Part shown: positions 18,430 to 27,759 of the stretch, one piece after another | How positions within the stretch are numbered: position 1 is the stretch's first letter | How the letters are laid out: each line of letters starts with the position of its first letter | Origin: Lentzea sp. NEAU-D7 | Lineage (GTDB): Bacteria; Actinomycetota; Actinomycetes; Mycobacteriales; Pseudonocardiaceae | Assembly (NCBI RefSeq): GCF_026242055.1 | Contig: NZ_JAPJDL010000006.1 | Coordinates: 186,001-250,000 of the forward strand | Direction of reading: 5' to 3' | DNA length: 64,000 nucleotides | Notes under the pieces: model-generated | Told to the model about the DNA's origin: nothing | Database searches by the model: none | The model's input: the letters and a program-made list of their open reading frames with translations, nothing else | Translations under genes and position numbers: made by a program

Positions 18430-19985
18430 GCACTCCTTCCGAGGTGCCGGCCGGGCTTCCGGCCGCACCGGAGTTCGTCGAGCCGCTGCAGGAGTGGCAC
18501 CGCCTGCACGTGCGGATGCTGGTCGTGCGGCCGCTCAACGAGGGCGTCGCGATGCTGGTGCCGATCCTCGTGCTGCTGTTCACCGGCAACGGCGAGAAGT
18601 GGCGCCTCGTCGCCAGCGGCGCGACGGTCGCGGCGATCCTCGCGTTCAGCTACCTCATCTGGCGCACCACGAGGTACCGCATCACCGACGACCAGGTCGA
18701 GCTGCACACGGGCCTGCTGACCCGCAAGCAGCTCGCGGTGCCGCGTGATCGCATCAGGACGGTCGACCTCACCTCCAAGCCGGGCCACCGGATCTTCGGG
18801 CTCTCGGCGGTGCGGATCGGCACGGGACAGCAGGACGTCCCCGGCACGGACGGCCTGACGCTCGACGCGGTGACGCAGCAGGAGGCCGAACGGCTGCGGT
18901 TGTTGTTGCTGCAGAAGGGAGTCGCGCCCCGGACGGCTCAGGCGGCGGAGGGCGAGGACGCGGAGCCGGCCCCGGTGCCCGAGTCCGAGGTCATCTCGCA
19001 GCTCGACCTGAAGTGGCTGAAGTTCGCGCCGCTGTCGTTGTCGGGGCTCGTCGCGATCGGCGCGGTGTTCGGCGTGCTGTCCAACTACGCCGACGACCTC
19101 GGCCTGCACCCGGTGCAGGACCTGTGGGAGTGGCTGTTCGAGAACCCGAGCCTCGCGTTGTTCGCCGGGTTCCTGGTCGCGCTGGCCGTGATCGGTCTGG
19201 TGCTGTCGATCCCGCTCTACATCCTCCAGTTCTGGAACTACCGGCTGACCCGCGAGCCGGACGGAACCCTGCGCGTGCAACGGGGTCTGCTCACCACCCG
19301 CTCGGTCTCGGTGGAGGAGCAGCGCCTGCGCGGCGTCGACGTCCAGGAACCGCTGCTGGTCCGCGCCGGCAAGGGCGCGAAGCTCGCCGCCGTGACGACG
19401 GGCCTGGGCTCGAAGGGCGAGAGCAACCTGCTGCTGCCGCCCGCGCCGCTGTCGGTGGCGCACCAGGTGTCGCGCGACGTGCTGAAGGTCGGCGACGACC
19501 CGACGACGCTCCGGCTGCGCAAGCACCCGTTCGCCGCGTTGCGCCGCAGCATGTTCCGGCACGTGCTGCCGTGGGTCGTCATCGCGGTGGGCCTCGCGGT
19601 CTGGGCGCCGTCGTGGGCGTGGCCGATCCCGGTGGCGGTCATCCCGTTCGCCGCGCTGGTCGGCTGGGACAACTACCGGTCGCTCGGCAACGCACTGGAC
19701 GAGCGGTATCTGGTGACGCGCAACAACTCCCTCGTGCGCAGCACCGTCGCGTTGCAGCGCACCGGCATCATCGGCTGGCGCATCCAGCGGTCGTTCTTCC
19801 AGCGCCGCAGCGGTTTGATGACGATCGGCGCGACCACGGCGGCGGGTGCGGGCATCTACCACGTGACGGACGTCGGCGAGTCGCACGGGCTGGCGCTCGC
19901 CGACGAGGCCGTGCCGGACCTGCTGCGCCCGTTCCTGATCGACTCCACTGTGGACGATCAGGCCGAGCGGAACGACTGGCGGTAG
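18426..19985 (+). CDS. Multi-PH-domain membrane protein (YdbT-like)
   Basis: 519 residues with three PH-domain/TM units. Recognisable PH cores: RYRITDDQVELHTGLLTRKQLAVPRDRIRTVDL (about residue 80), NYRLTREPDGTLRVQRGLLTTRSVSVEEQRLRGVDV (about 275) and a third after about 420 (ALDERYLVTRNNSLVRSTVAL). Three pairs of TM helices separate them. It is the usual partner of the preceding YdbS-like protein. The 3' end overlaps the convergent GlxA-type regulator by 28 bp. Confidence 0.87.
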   Translation: MSTPSEVPAGLPAAPEFVEPLQEWHRLHVRMLVVRPLNEGVAMLVPILVLLFTGNGEKWRLVASGATVAAILAFSYLIWRTTRYRITDDQVELHTGLLTRKQLAVPRDRIRTVDLTSKPGHRIFGLSAVRIGTGQQDVPGTDGLTLDAVTQQEAERLRLLLLQKGVAPRTAQAAEGEDAEPAPVPESEVISQLDLKWLKFAPLSLSGLVAIGAVFGVLSNYADDLGLHPVQDLWEWLFENPSLALFAGFLVALAVIGLVLSIPLYILQFWNYRLTREPDGTLRVQRGLLTTRSVSVEEQRLRGVDVQEPLLVRAGKGAKLAAVTTGLGSKGESNLLLPPAPLSVAHQVSRDVLKVGDDPTTLRLRKHPFAALRRSMFRHVLPWVVIAVGLAVWAPSWAWPIPVAVIPFAALVGWDNYRSLGNALDERYLVTRNNSLVRSTVALQRTGIIGWRIQRSFFQRRSGLMTIGATTAAGAGIYHVTDVGESHGLALADEAVPDLLRPFLIDSTVDDQAERNDWR

Positions 19986-20893
19986 GCGCTCGGCGAGATC
20001 CCGATCGACGCGGCCAGCTGCTGCCGCAGAGCCGCGCCGGTGCCGAAACCGGCGTGGTTCGCGACCTGGTCGACCGGCAGGTCGGTGGACTCCAGCAGGT
20101 GCCGGGCGCGGTCGACGCGCTGCTGCGTCAGCCACTGGCCCGGTGACATGCCGGTCTCCGCGCGGAACCGGCGGGTGAACGTCCGCACGCTCATCCGCAC
20201 CTGCGCGGCCATCGCGGCGAGGTCGAGCTGCTCCTGCAGCCGCTCCAGCGCCCACTCGCGGGCGAGCGCGGTCGAGGTGTCCGGGTAGTTCGGCACCGGC
20301 CGGTCGACGAACTGGGACTGACCGCCCTGCCGCCACGCCGGGACGACGCAGTAGCGGGCGACCCAGTTCGCCACCTCGCTGCCGTGGTCGGACCTGATGA
20401 CGTGCAGGCACAGGTCGATGCCGGCCGCGACGCCCGCGGACGTCAGCACGTCGCCGTCGTCGATGAACAGCACGTCCGAGTTCAGGCGCACCTCCGGGTA
20501 CAGCGCGCGGAACTGGTCGGTGGTCTTCCAGTGCGTGGTCGCGGGCCTGCCGTCGAGCAGCCCGGCCGCGGCGAGCACGAACGCGCCGGTGCAGATCGAC
20601 ATGATCCGCGGCGCCTTCGTCGTCGTGAGCGCCTCCAGGACGGCGGGTTCGAGCCGGCCCTCACGTGCTGGCTGGTAGTGGGTGCCCGGCACGAGCACCG
20701 TGTCCGCGTCCCTGAGCACCTCGAGGCCGTGGTCCGGTGCGATGGTGAAGCCGCCGGTGGTCGGGATCGGGCGGCGGTCCGGCGAGCAGACGACGACCTC
20801 GTACCTGTCTTCCAGCCGCCCGAACATGTGCGTCGAGCTGCCGATGTCGAACGCGACGGACTTCTCGAGCGCGAGAACGGCGATCCGGTGCAT
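19958..20893 (-). CDS. GlxA family AraC-type regulator with DJ-1/PfpI domain
   Basis: 311 residues. The N-terminal DJ-1/PfpI domain (about 1-175) includes the nucleophile-elbow-like SICTGAFVLAAAGLLDGRPATTHW. The C-terminal AraC HTH pair spans about 205-310: LAAMAAQVRMSVRTFTRRFRAETGMSPGQWLTQQRVDRARHLLE then VANHAGFGTGAALRQQL. GlxA-type regulators usually control catabolic or detoxification genes. It is divergent, by 71 bp, from an MFS transporter, its most probable target. Confidence 0.88.
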   Translation of the reverse strand: MHRIAVLALEKSVAFDIGSSTHMFGRLEDRYEVVVCSPDRRPIPTTGGFTIAPDHGLEVLRDADTVLVPGTHYQPAREGRLEPAVLEALTTTKAPRIMSICTGAFVLAAAGLLDGRPATTHWKTTDQFRALYPEVRLNSDVLFIDDGDVLTSAGVAAGIDLCLHVIRSDHGSEVANWVARYCVVPAWRQGGQSQFVDRPVPNYPDTSTALAREWALERLQEQLDLAAMAAQVRMSVRTFTRRFRAETGMSPGQWLTQQRVDRARHLLESTDLPVDQVANHAGFGTGAALRQQLAASIGISPSAYRQSFRSA

Positions 20894-20964
20894 GGCCTGA
20901 TTCTTTCACATGTTGGCCATCGGGCCACTGGTCGCCAGGTCGGCGATCACCGAACCTTGTCGGC

Positions 20965-22230
20965 GTGAGACTCCATTGGGCCTGGGTTGTCGCAGGTGTG
21001 TCCTTCATCGCCCTGGTGGGCGCCGCCTCGTTCCGCGCGGCGCCGGGCGCGTTGATCGAGCCGTTGCAGGCGGAGTTCGGCTGGACGACCGGCACGATCT
21101 CGCTCGCCATCTCGATCAACCTGTTGCTGTTCGGGCTGACCGCGCCGTTCGCGGCCGCACTGATGGACAGGTTCGGCGTGCGGCTCGTGGTGACCTGCGC
21201 GTTGACGCTGGTCGCGATCGGCAGCGGGCTGACGGTGTTCATGACCGCGTCGTGGCAGCTGGTTCTGCTGTGGGGCGTCGTGGTCGGCCTCGGCACCGGC
21301 TCGATGGCGCTGGCGTTCGTCGCGACGATCACCGGACGCTGGTTCGTGCGGCACCGCGGCCTGGTCACGGGCGTGCTGACAGCGGGCGGCGCGGCCGGCC
21401 AGCTGGTGTTCCTGCCGACGGTGGCGTGGCTGTCCGAGTCCTACGGCTGGCGGTACGCCTCGCTGGTCATCTGCATCGCCGCGCTGGCCGTCGTGCCGCT
21501 GGCGGGGCTCTTCCTGCGCGAGTACCCGCGGGACGTCGGACTGCTGCCGCTCGGCGCGACCGAGGACACTCCCCCACCGCCGAAGGGCGGAGCGGCCAAG
21601 CGTGCACTGGGCGCGTTGGCCACGGCGGCCAGGACCCGGCCGTTCTGGTTGCTGGCCGGCGGTTTCGCGATTTGCGGAGCGTCCACGAACGGCCTGGTGG
21701 GCACGCACTTCATCCCCGCCGCGCACGACCACGGCATGCCGACGACGACCGCGGCCGGACTGCTCGCGCTGGTCGGCGTGTTCGACGTCGTGGGCACGAT
21801 CGCGTCCGGCTGGCTGACCGACCGCGTCGACTCACGGCTGCTGCTGGCGGGCTACTACGCGTTGCGCGGCCTCTCGCTCCTGCTGCTGCCGCAGCTGTTC
21901 AGCGAGTCCGCGCACCCGTCGATGCTGGTGTTCATCATCTTCTACGGCCTGGACTGGGTCGCGACGGTGCCGCCGACCGTGGCGTTGTGCCGCCAGTACT
22001 TCGGCATGTCCGGCCCTGTCGTGTTCGGCTGGGTGTTCGCCTCGCACCAGCTCGGCGCGGCCCTGGCGGCCTCGGCGGCCGGGCTCACCCGCGACCACCT
22101 GGGCAGCTACGACCTGGCCTGGTACGTCGCGGGCGCCCTGTGCATCGGCGCGGCCGTGCTGTCAGCGTCGCTTGCGCGAGGTCCCGAAGATGCCGCGCGT
22201 GATCTCGCGCGCCAGGGCGCTGCCCGCTGA
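20965..22230 (+). CDS. MFS transporter
   Basis: 421 residues with 12 predicted TM helices. The loop between TM2 and TM3 carries the MFS A-like motif AALMDRFGVRLV, and the central cytoplasmic loop lies around residues 200-225 (PPPPKGGAAKR). The overall pattern resembles the oxalate/formate or monocarboxylate-type MFS group. Substrate unknown. The start is GTG 20965. The last 69 bp overlap the 3' end of the convergent HerA-like gene. Likely regulated by the divergent GlxA-type protein. Confidence 0.85.
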   Translation: MRLHWAWVVAGVSFIALVGAASFRAAPGALIEPLQAEFGWTTGTISLAISINLLLFGLTAPFAAALMDRFGVRLVVTCALTLVAIGSGLTVFMTASWQLVLLWGVVVGLGTGSMALAFVATITGRWFVRHRGLVTGVLTAGGAAGQLVFLPTVAWLSESYGWRYASLVICIAALAVVPLAGLFLREYPRDVGLLPLGATEDTPPPPKGGAAKRALGALATAARTRPFWLLAGGFAICGASTNGLVGTHFIPAAHDHGMPTTTAAGLLALVGVFDVVGTIASGWLTDRVDSRLLLAGYYALRGLSLLLLPQLFSESAHPSMLVFIIFYGLDWVATVPPTVALCRQYFGMSGPVVFGWVFASHQLGAALAASAAGLTRDHLGSYDLAWYVAGALCIGAAVLSASLARGPEDAARDLARQGAAR

Positions 22231-23679
22231 CCGCAGGAACGACTTCACGGCGCTGTTGCCCAGCACCTTCTCGACGAGCCCCGGTTCCTCCTTCTCCTGG
22301 CGCTGGGCGGGAGCGTCCGGGGCTCGTTCCTCCTGCGGCGGCGCGACCTTGCGCATCAGCTGCTCGTAGGCCGACTCGCGGTCGACGGTCTCCGAGTACC
22401 TGCCGTGCAGGTCCGACGCCTGGGACGCCTGCTTGATCGCGTCGTTGCCGATGGTGTCCATCAACGAGCGCGGCGCCCGCAGCCGGGTCCACGCGACCGG
22501 TGTCGGCGCGCCCTTCTCGCTCAGCACGGTGATGATCGCCTCGCCGATGCCGAGCGACGTGAGGGCCTTTTCAAGGTCGTAGTGCGGAGTCGTCGGATAC
22601 GTCTTCACCGTGCGCGCCAACGCCTTCTGGTCGTCGGGCGTGAACGCGCGCAGTGCGTGCTGGACGCGGGCGCCGAGCTGCGACAGCACCTCGTTCGGGA
22701 TGTCGGTCGGCAGCTGCGTGCAGAAGAAGACGCCGATGCCCTTGGACCGGATGAGCTTCACGGTCTGGGTGATCTGGTCGAGGAACGCCTTGGAGGCGTT
22801 GGAGAACAGCAGGTGCGCCTCGTCGAAGAAGAAGACGAGCTTGGGCTTCTCGACGTCACCCTCCTCGGGCAGCGTCTCGAACAGCTCGGCCAGCAGCCAC
22901 ATCAGGAACGTGGAGAACAGCGCGGGATTGCCCTGCAGCTCGGCCAGTTCCAGCAAGCTCACGACACCCTTGCCGTCGCGCTGGCGCATCAGGTCGGCCG
23001 GGTCGAGCTCCGGTTCGCCGAAGAACCTGTCGCCGCCCTGCGCCTCCAGGTTGACCAGCGCCCGCAGGATCACACCGGCCGTGGATCCGGACACACCGCC
23101 GATGCCCTTCAGGTCCTCCTTGCCCTCGTCGCTCGTGAGGTGCTGGATGACGCTGCGCAGGTCCTTGGTGTCGAGCAGCGGCAGACCGCGGCTGTCGGCC
23201 CAGTGGAAGATCAGCCCGAGCGTCGACTCCTGGGTGTCGTTCAGGCCCAGCACCTTCGACAGCAGGATCGGCCCGAAGCTCGTGATCGTCGCCCGCAGGG
23301 GAACGCCGAGACCGCCCGTGCCGATCGACAGGAACTGCACCGGGTACGACGCCGGCCGCCAGTCGTCACCGGTGTCCGCGGCACGGGCCCTCGTCCTGTC
23401 GCTGTCCGCACCTTGCTGCGACAGACCGGACAAGTCGCCCTTCACGTCCGCCATCAGCACCGGCACGCCGTTGTCCGACAGCTGTTCGGCGAGCAGCTGG
23501 AGGGTCTTCGTCTTGCCGGTTCCCGTTGCGCCCGCGACAAGTCCGTGGCGGTTGACCATGGCCAGCGGGATGCGGACGTGGGCGGTCGGCTCCACCGTCC
23601 CGCCGACCAGCACGGCACCGAGCTCGATGGCCGCGCTCTCCGACGCATATCCCGCAGCGATCTCAGCTTGAGCCGTCAT
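22162..23679 (-). CDS. HerA-like ATPase (DUF853 family)
   Basis: 505 residues. Walker A GLVAGATGTGKTKTLQLLAEQL lies near residue 40-60, Walker B is KLVFFFDEAHLLF, and the C-terminal FtsK/HerA-type region includes FFCTQLPTDIPNEVLSQLGARVQHALR. DUF853/YjgR proteins are ring-forming HerA-FtsK ATPases of uncertain role, possibly DNA translocation or stress. C-terminal residues (EKVLGNSAVKSFLRSAGSALAREI) match the family. No NurA nuclease is adjacent. Start ATG 23679. Divergent from orn. Confidence 0.85.
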   Translation of the reverse strand: MTAQAEIAAGYASESAAIELGAVLVGGTVEPTAHVRIPLAMVNRHGLVAGATGTGKTKTLQLLAEQLSDNGVPVLMADVKGDLSGLSQQGADSDRTRARAADTGDDWRPASYPVQFLSIGTGGLGVPLRATITSFGPILLSKVLGLNDTQESTLGLIFHWADSRGLPLLDTKDLRSVIQHLTSDEGKEDLKGIGGVSGSTAGVILRALVNLEAQGGDRFFGEPELDPADLMRQRDGKGVVSLLELAELQGNPALFSTFLMWLLAELFETLPEEGDVEKPKLVFFFDEAHLLFSNASKAFLDQITQTVKLIRSKGIGVFFCTQLPTDIPNEVLSQLGARVQHALRAFTPDDQKALARTVKTYPTTPHYDLEKALTSLGIGEAIITVLSEKGAPTPVAWTRLRAPRSLMDTIGNDAIKQASQASDLHGRYSETVDRESAYEQLMRKVAPPQEERAPDAPAQRQEKEEPGLVEKVLGNSAVKSFLRSAGSALAREITRGIFGTSRKRR

Positions 23680-23751
23680 GCACGAGGAGCGTAACCAGGT
23701 TGCTGCACGCCGCCACTCGAAGTTGACGCTCCGCGCAGTAATGTTCCGGGC

Positions 23752-24357
23752 GTGATGGATCGTCTGGTGTGGATCGACTGCGAGATGACCGGACTCGACT
23801 TGGGCAAGGACGCTCTGATCGAGATCGCGGCACTGGTCACGGACGCCGAGCTCAACGTGCTCGGCGACGGCGTGGACATTGTGATCCACGCGGATGACGA
23901 AGTGCTCGCCTCGATGCCGGAGGTCGTCATGCAGATGCACGCCAAGTCGGGCCTGACCGAGGAGGTGCGCGCGTCCACGGTGTCCCTGGAAGAGGCCGAG
24001 GCCGCCGTGCTGGCGTACATCAAGGAGTGGGTCCCCGACCCGCGGACCGCTCCCCTGGCCGGCAACTCCATCGCCACCGACCGCGGCTTCATCGCCCGCG
24101 ACATGCCGGCGCTGGACGCCCACCTGCACTACCGCATGGTCGACGTGTCGTCGATCAAGGAGCTGTGCCGGCGCTGGTACCCGCGCATCTACTACGCGCA
24201 GCCGGGCAAGGGTCTCGCGCACCGGGCGCTCGCCGACATCGTCGAGTCGATCCGGGAGCTCGCGTACTACCGGCGGACGGCGTTCGTGCCGCAGCCGGGC
24301 CCGTCCACCGAGCAGGCCCAGGCCGTGGCCGCTGACCTGCTCAAGAACGTCGACTGA
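23752..24357 (+). CDS. orn: Oligoribonuclease
   Basis: 201 residues of the DEDDh exonuclease family: Exo [17 protein letters not shown], Exo II region [18 protein letters not shown], Exo [21 protein letters not shown]. It degrades 2-5-nt RNA, including the c-di-GMP product pGpG, in the cytosol. The catalytic Asp, Glu and His are visible. orn followed by a tRNA-His gene is a recurring actinobacterial arrangement. Start GTG 23752 or ATG 23755. Confidence 0.95.
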   Translation: MMDRLVWIDCEMTGLDLGKDALIEIAALVTDAELNVLGDGVDIVIHADDEVLASMPEVVMQMHAKSGLTEEVRASTVSLEEAEAAVLAYIKEWVPDPRTAPLAGNSIATDRGFIARDMPALDAHLHYRMVDVSSIKELCRRWYPRIYYAQPGKGLAHRALADIVESIRELAYYRRTAFVPQPGPSTEQAQAVAADLLKNVD

Positions 24358-24421
24358 CCCCCGATTTCAATATCAGTGGATGCCGTTGCTATGCTTCCCT
24401 CGCCGGTCAACGACTGGCAAT

Positions 24422-24495
24422 GGTGGGTGTAGCTCAGTCGGTAGAGCACTGGGTTGTGATCCCAGGTGTCGCGGGTTCAAGTCCCGTCACTCACC
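24422..24495 (+). tRNA. tRNA-His (GTG)
   Basis: The acceptor stem GTGGGTG (24423-24429) pairs with CACTCAC (24488-24494), followed by D-stem GCTC, an anticodon arm with loop TTGTGAT (anticodon GTG) and T-arm GCGGGTTCAAGTCCCGT. G24422 can serve as the His-specific G-1 opposite C73 at 24495. CCA is not encoded. Confidence 0.95.
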
Positions 24496-24502
24496 CTTTG
24501 TC

Positions 24503-24532
24503 GAAAGGCCTCCGCACCAGCGGGGGCCTTTC
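24503..24532 (+). terminator. Terminator after tRNA-His
   Basis: A 13-bp stem (24503-24515 with 24520-24532, one G-T wobble), tetraloop ACCA and a following TTC run lie between tRNA-His and the ABC-F gene. Confidence 0.8.
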
Positions 24533-24552
24533 TTCACGTTTCGGGAGTCTTC

Positions 24553-26178
24553 ATGACCACGCTCGTCGCCAAGGACCTCGCCGCCGGCCACGGTGACCGC
24601 GTCCTCTTCTCCGGGCTGAACCTCGTGGTCGCTCCCGGCGACGTCATCGGGCTCGTCGGCGTCAACGGCGCGGGCAAGTCGACGTTGCTGAAGACGCTGG
24701 CCGGGCTCGTTCCCGCCGAGTCCGGTCGTGTGACGCTGAGCCCGCCCGCGGCCAACGTCGGGCACCTGTCGCAGGAACCCGAACGCCGCGAGGGCGAGAC
24801 AGTCCGCGAGTTCCTCGCCCGGCGGACGGGTGTCGCGGACGCCCAGGCCGCCCTGGACGCGGCCACCGAGGCGCTGACCGCCGGCAATGACGAGGGCTAC
24901 TCGGACGCGCTGGACCAGTGGCTCGCGCTGGGCGGCGCCGACCTGGAGGAGCGGTCGCTCGAGGTCATCGCCGACGTGGGTCTCACCGTCGGCCTCGACG
25001 CGCTGATGACCTCGCTGTCCGGTGGCCAGGCAGCGCGGGCGGGCATGGCGTCGTTGCTGCTCAGCCGCTACGACATCTTCCTGCTCGACGAGCCGACGAA
25101 CGACCTGGACCTCGACGGCCTGGAGCGGCTGGAGAAGTTCGTCACGGGCCTGCGCGCCGGCACCGTGGTGGTGTCGCACGACCGCGAGTTCCTGGCCCGC
25201 ACGGTCACGAGCGTGCTGGAGCTCGACCTGCACCAGAACTCCGTGCGCCTCTACGGCGGCGGTTACGACTCGTACCTCGAAGAGCGCGCACGGGCCCGTC
25301 AGCACGCCCGTGACGACTACGAGGAGTTCGCGGACACCAAGGCCTCGCTGGAGGCCCGTGCGCGCATGCAGCGGTCGTGGATGGAGAAGGGCGTGAAGAA
25401 CGCCCGGCGCAAGGCGGGCGACAACGACAAGAACGCGCGCAAGTTCCGTGCCGACGCGACGGAGAAGCAGGCCTCGAAGGCCCGCCAGACCGACCGCATG
25501 ATCGAGCGGCTGGACGTCGTCGAGGAGCCCCGCAAGGAGTGGGAGCTGCGGATGGAGATCGCCGCGGCCCCGCGTTCCGGTGCCGTGGTGGCGTCGTTGC
25601 GGGCGGCCGTGGTCGAGCGCGGCGGCTTCCGGCTCGGCCCGGTGGACCTGCAGATCGACTGGGCGGACCGGGTCGCGATCACCGGCGCGAACGGCGCGGG
25701 CAAGTCGACGTTGCTCGCCGCGCTGCTGGGTCGCGCCGAGCTGACGTCCGGCTATGCGGCGCTGGGCTCCGGCGTCGTGGTAGGCGAGGTGGACCAGGCG
25801 CGCGGGCTGTTCCTGGGCGACCTGCCGCTGGTGGACGCGTTCCAGGAGGCCGTGCCGGAGATGAACCCGGCCGACGTGCGGACGCTGCTGGCGAAGTTCG
25901 GCCTGAAGGCGGCGCACGTGATGCGCCCGGCGGCGTCGCTCTCACCGGGGGAACGGACGCGGGCGGCACTGGCGCTGCTGCAGGGCCGCGGAGTCAACCT
26001 GCTGGTGCTGGACGAGCCGACGAACCACCTGGACCTCGCCGCGATCGAGCAGCTGGAGTCGGCGCTGGACAACTACCCCGGCACGTTGCTGCTGGTGACG
26101 CACGACCGGCGGATGCTGGAGGCGGTGCAGGTGAACCGTCACCTGACCGTGTCGGGCGGTCAGGTGACGGTCTCCTAG
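24553..26178 (+). CDS. ABC-F family ATPase (ribosome-associated)
   Basis: 541 residues with two ABC domains and no TM segments. Domain 1: Walker A GVNGAGKST, signature LSGGQAAR, Walker B LLDEPTNDLDL. A charged linker (about 245-345) follows. Domain 2: GANGAGKST, LSPGERTR, LVLDEPTNHLDL. ABC-F proteins act on the ribosome, either in translation control or by displacing antibiotics. The family subtype cannot be fixed by eye. Start ATG 24553, just after the tRNA-His terminator. It converges with the L,D-transpeptidase gene, 4 bp apart. Confidence 0.9.
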   Translation: MTTLVAKDLAAGHGDRVLFSGLNLVVAPGDVIGLVGVNGAGKSTLLKTLAGLVPAESGRVTLSPPAANVGHLSQEPERREGETVREFLARRTGVADAQAALDAATEALTAGNDEGYSDALDQWLALGGADLEERSLEVIADVGLTVGLDALMTSLSGGQAARAGMASLLLSRYDIFLLDEPTNDLDLDGLERLEKFVTGLRAGTVVVSHDREFLARTVTSVLELDLHQNSVRLYGGGYDSYLEERARARQHARDDYEEFADTKASLEARARMQRSWMEKGVKNARRKAGDNDKNARKFRADATEKQASKARQTDRMIERLDVVEEPRKEWELRMEIAAAPRSGAVVASLRAAVVERGGFRLGPVDLQIDWADRVAITGANGAGKSTLLAALLGRAELTSGYAALGSGVVVGEVDQARGLFLGDLPLVDAFQEAVPEMNPADVRTLLAKFGLKAAHVMRPAASLSPGERTRAALALLQGRGVNLLVLDEPTNHLDLAAIEQLESALDNYPGTLLLVTHDRRMLEAVQVNRHLTVSGGQVTVS

Positions 26179-26182
26179 GCCG

Positions 26183-27373
26183 CTAGCGGTTGCCCTGGAT
26201 CCAGGTGGCCCACGGGACCTGCCAGTCGCCGAAGCCGTCCCACGGCTCCAGCACGGGACCGCCGGAGTTGGTGACGATCACGACGTCGCCCTGCTTGCTG
26301 TTGTCGAACACCCACTTGGCGTTCTCCGGCGAGAGGTTGAGGCAGCCGTGGCTCACGTTGCGCTTGCCCTGGTCGCCGATGGACCACGGGGCGCCGTGGA
26401 AGAAGATGCCGCTGTTGGACATGCGGTACGCCCAGTCGACCGGGGTCTTGTAGCCGCCGTTCTCCAGCGCGAGACCGTACGTGGTCGAGTCCATGATCAT
26501 GTGGTTGTACTTCTCCATCAGCACGTACGTGCCGGTGGGGGTGGCGTCGGCCGGCTTGCCCATCGAGGTCGGCATGGTGCGCACGACCTGGCCGTTGACC
26601 TTGGTGATCACCTGGTGCGTCTGGCCGTCGGCCTCGTGGATGACCTCGTCGCCGACCGTCGTGGTGATCGTGCGGTCTTCCTGGCCGTAGATGCCGTCAC
26701 CGATGTGCTTGCCGTAGACCTTGATGTTCATCGTGATCTTGGTGCCCGGCTTCCAGAACTTCTCCGGACGCCAGTGCACCTCCTTCTTGTTGAACCAGTA
26801 GAAGGCGCCCTCGACCTTGGGCTCGGTGGTGATCTCGAGCATCTTCTCGGCCGCGACCTTGTCGGCCACCGGCTCGTCGAAGTAGAAGGCGAGCGGCTGC
26901 CCCACGCCGATCGTGGTGCCGTCCTGCGGGTTCGTCGACACGTACGTGAGCGTGCGCGGCTTCACCGTGGTGAAGGACGACTCCTTGGTCTCCGTCTTGC
27001 CGTCCTCACCGGTGGCGGTGGCGACCAGCTTGTACGTCTTGGAGTACCCGAGCGGCTCGGTGTTGGTCCACTGCGTCGACTCGGCGTTCATCTTGCCCTC
27101 GACGACCTTGCCGTCGGGGTTGGTCAGCTTGACGTCGGTCAGCTTCCCGTCCGCCGCCGTCGCGATGACCGGCAGACCGGGCGCCACGTTCGCCGAGCCG
27201 TTGTTCAGCGCGAGCGTCAGCGTGACGGGCTTCGGCGGAGGCGGAGGAGGAGCGCTCGACTCCCCACCGGCACCCCCGGCCGCACCATCGCCCCCACCCG
27301 AACAGCCTGCGATCAGCATCACAGCGACTCCCGCCATGACCACCCCACGACCGCGCCTGCTCCACATCCCCAT
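26183..27373 (-). CDS. L,D-transpeptidase lipoprotein (LdtMt2-like)
   Basis: 396 residues. Signal peptide with lipobox near IAGC at about residue 24, a Gly/Pro-rich linker, then two Ig-like domains (about 55-230) and a YkuD catalytic domain (about 235-375). The active-site motif HGAPW...KRNVSHGCLNLSPENAKWVF contains the catalytic Cys and His. Enzymes of this type make 3-3 peptidoglycan cross-links and resist most beta-lactams except carbapenems; architecture matches mycobacterial LdtMt2. The start at ATG 27373 gives MGMWSRRGRG; nearby in-frame starts exist. Confidence 0.92.
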   Translation of the reverse strand: MGMWSRRGRGVVMAGVAVMLIAGCSGGGDGAAGGAGGESSAPPPPPPKPVTLTLALNNGSANVAPGLPVIATAADGKLTDVKLTNPDGKVVEGKMNAESTQWTNTEPLGYSKTYKLVATATGEDGKTETKESSFTTVKPRTLTYVSTNPQDGTTIGVGQPLAFYFDEPVADKVAAEKMLEITTEPKVEGAFYWFNKKEVHWRPEKFWKPGTKITMNIKVYGKHIGDGIYGQEDRTITTTVGDEVIHEADGQTHQVITKVNGQVVRTMPTSMGKPADATPTGTYVLMEKYNHMIMDSTTYGLALENGGYKTPVDWAYRMSNSGIFFHGAPWSIGDQGKRNVSHGCLNLSPENAKWVFDNSKQGDVVIVTNSGGPVLEPWDGFGDWQVPWATWIQGNR

Positions 27374-27604
27374 CGACGTACTTCCGATCTGCTTGTCGCC
27401 GCTCCCGAGACTGCCTGCACGAAGGTGTTTCGGCGTCCCCCGATTAGGTGACGACAGGGGGTGGCCCGAAGTTGCGCAAGTGGCCGGATCGTTACGTGGC
27501 CGACGCACCCCCAAACCGGCGCTGACCAGCCGATTGGGAACGCGCGGAGGCGCTGTGCTAACGTTCTTCACGTCGGAACGAGCAAGCCTCCGGCACACAA
27601 ACAA

Positions 27605-27678
27605 GCGCCGCTAGCTCAGTTGGTTAGAGCAGCTGACTCTTAATCAGCGGGTCCGGGGTTCGAGTCCCTGGCGGCGTA
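27605..27678 (+). tRNA. tRNA-Lys (CTT), copy 1
   Basis: The acceptor GCGCCGC pairs with GCGGCGT (one G-U pair), followed by TA, D-stem GCTC/GAGC, anticodon stem GCTGA/TCAGC with loop CTCTTAA (anticodon CTT), T-loop TTCGAGT and discriminator A. CCA is not encoded. It is identical to the copy at 36653. Confidence 0.95.
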
Positions 27679-27682
27679 CTCC

Positions 27683-27720
27683 AGAGAAGCAGGCAGAGAT
27701 TCGTCTCTGCCTGCTTCTCT
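27683..27720 (+). terminator. Perfect 17-bp hairpin with TTCG tetraloop after tRNA-Lys
   Basis: The stem 27683-27699 pairs perfectly with 27704-27720 around a UUCG tetraloop and is followed by GCTTT. It is an exceptionally stable intrinsic terminator, duplicated at 36731-36768. Confidence 0.9.
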
Positions 27721-27759
27721 GCTTTCCACGCTCATTCTCCGAGCTGCGCCCTCAACGAC

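Larger units (their letters stand above)
27553..27725. repeat. 173-bp direct repeat carrying tRNA-Lys, copy 1
   Basis: This segment recurs at 36601-36773 with three mismatches in 173 bp (98% identity by my count), offset 9048 bp and in the same orientation. It includes the -10-like region GCTAACGTTC, tRNA-Lys and the terminator hairpin. Sequence outside the block is unrelated. Confidence 0.95.
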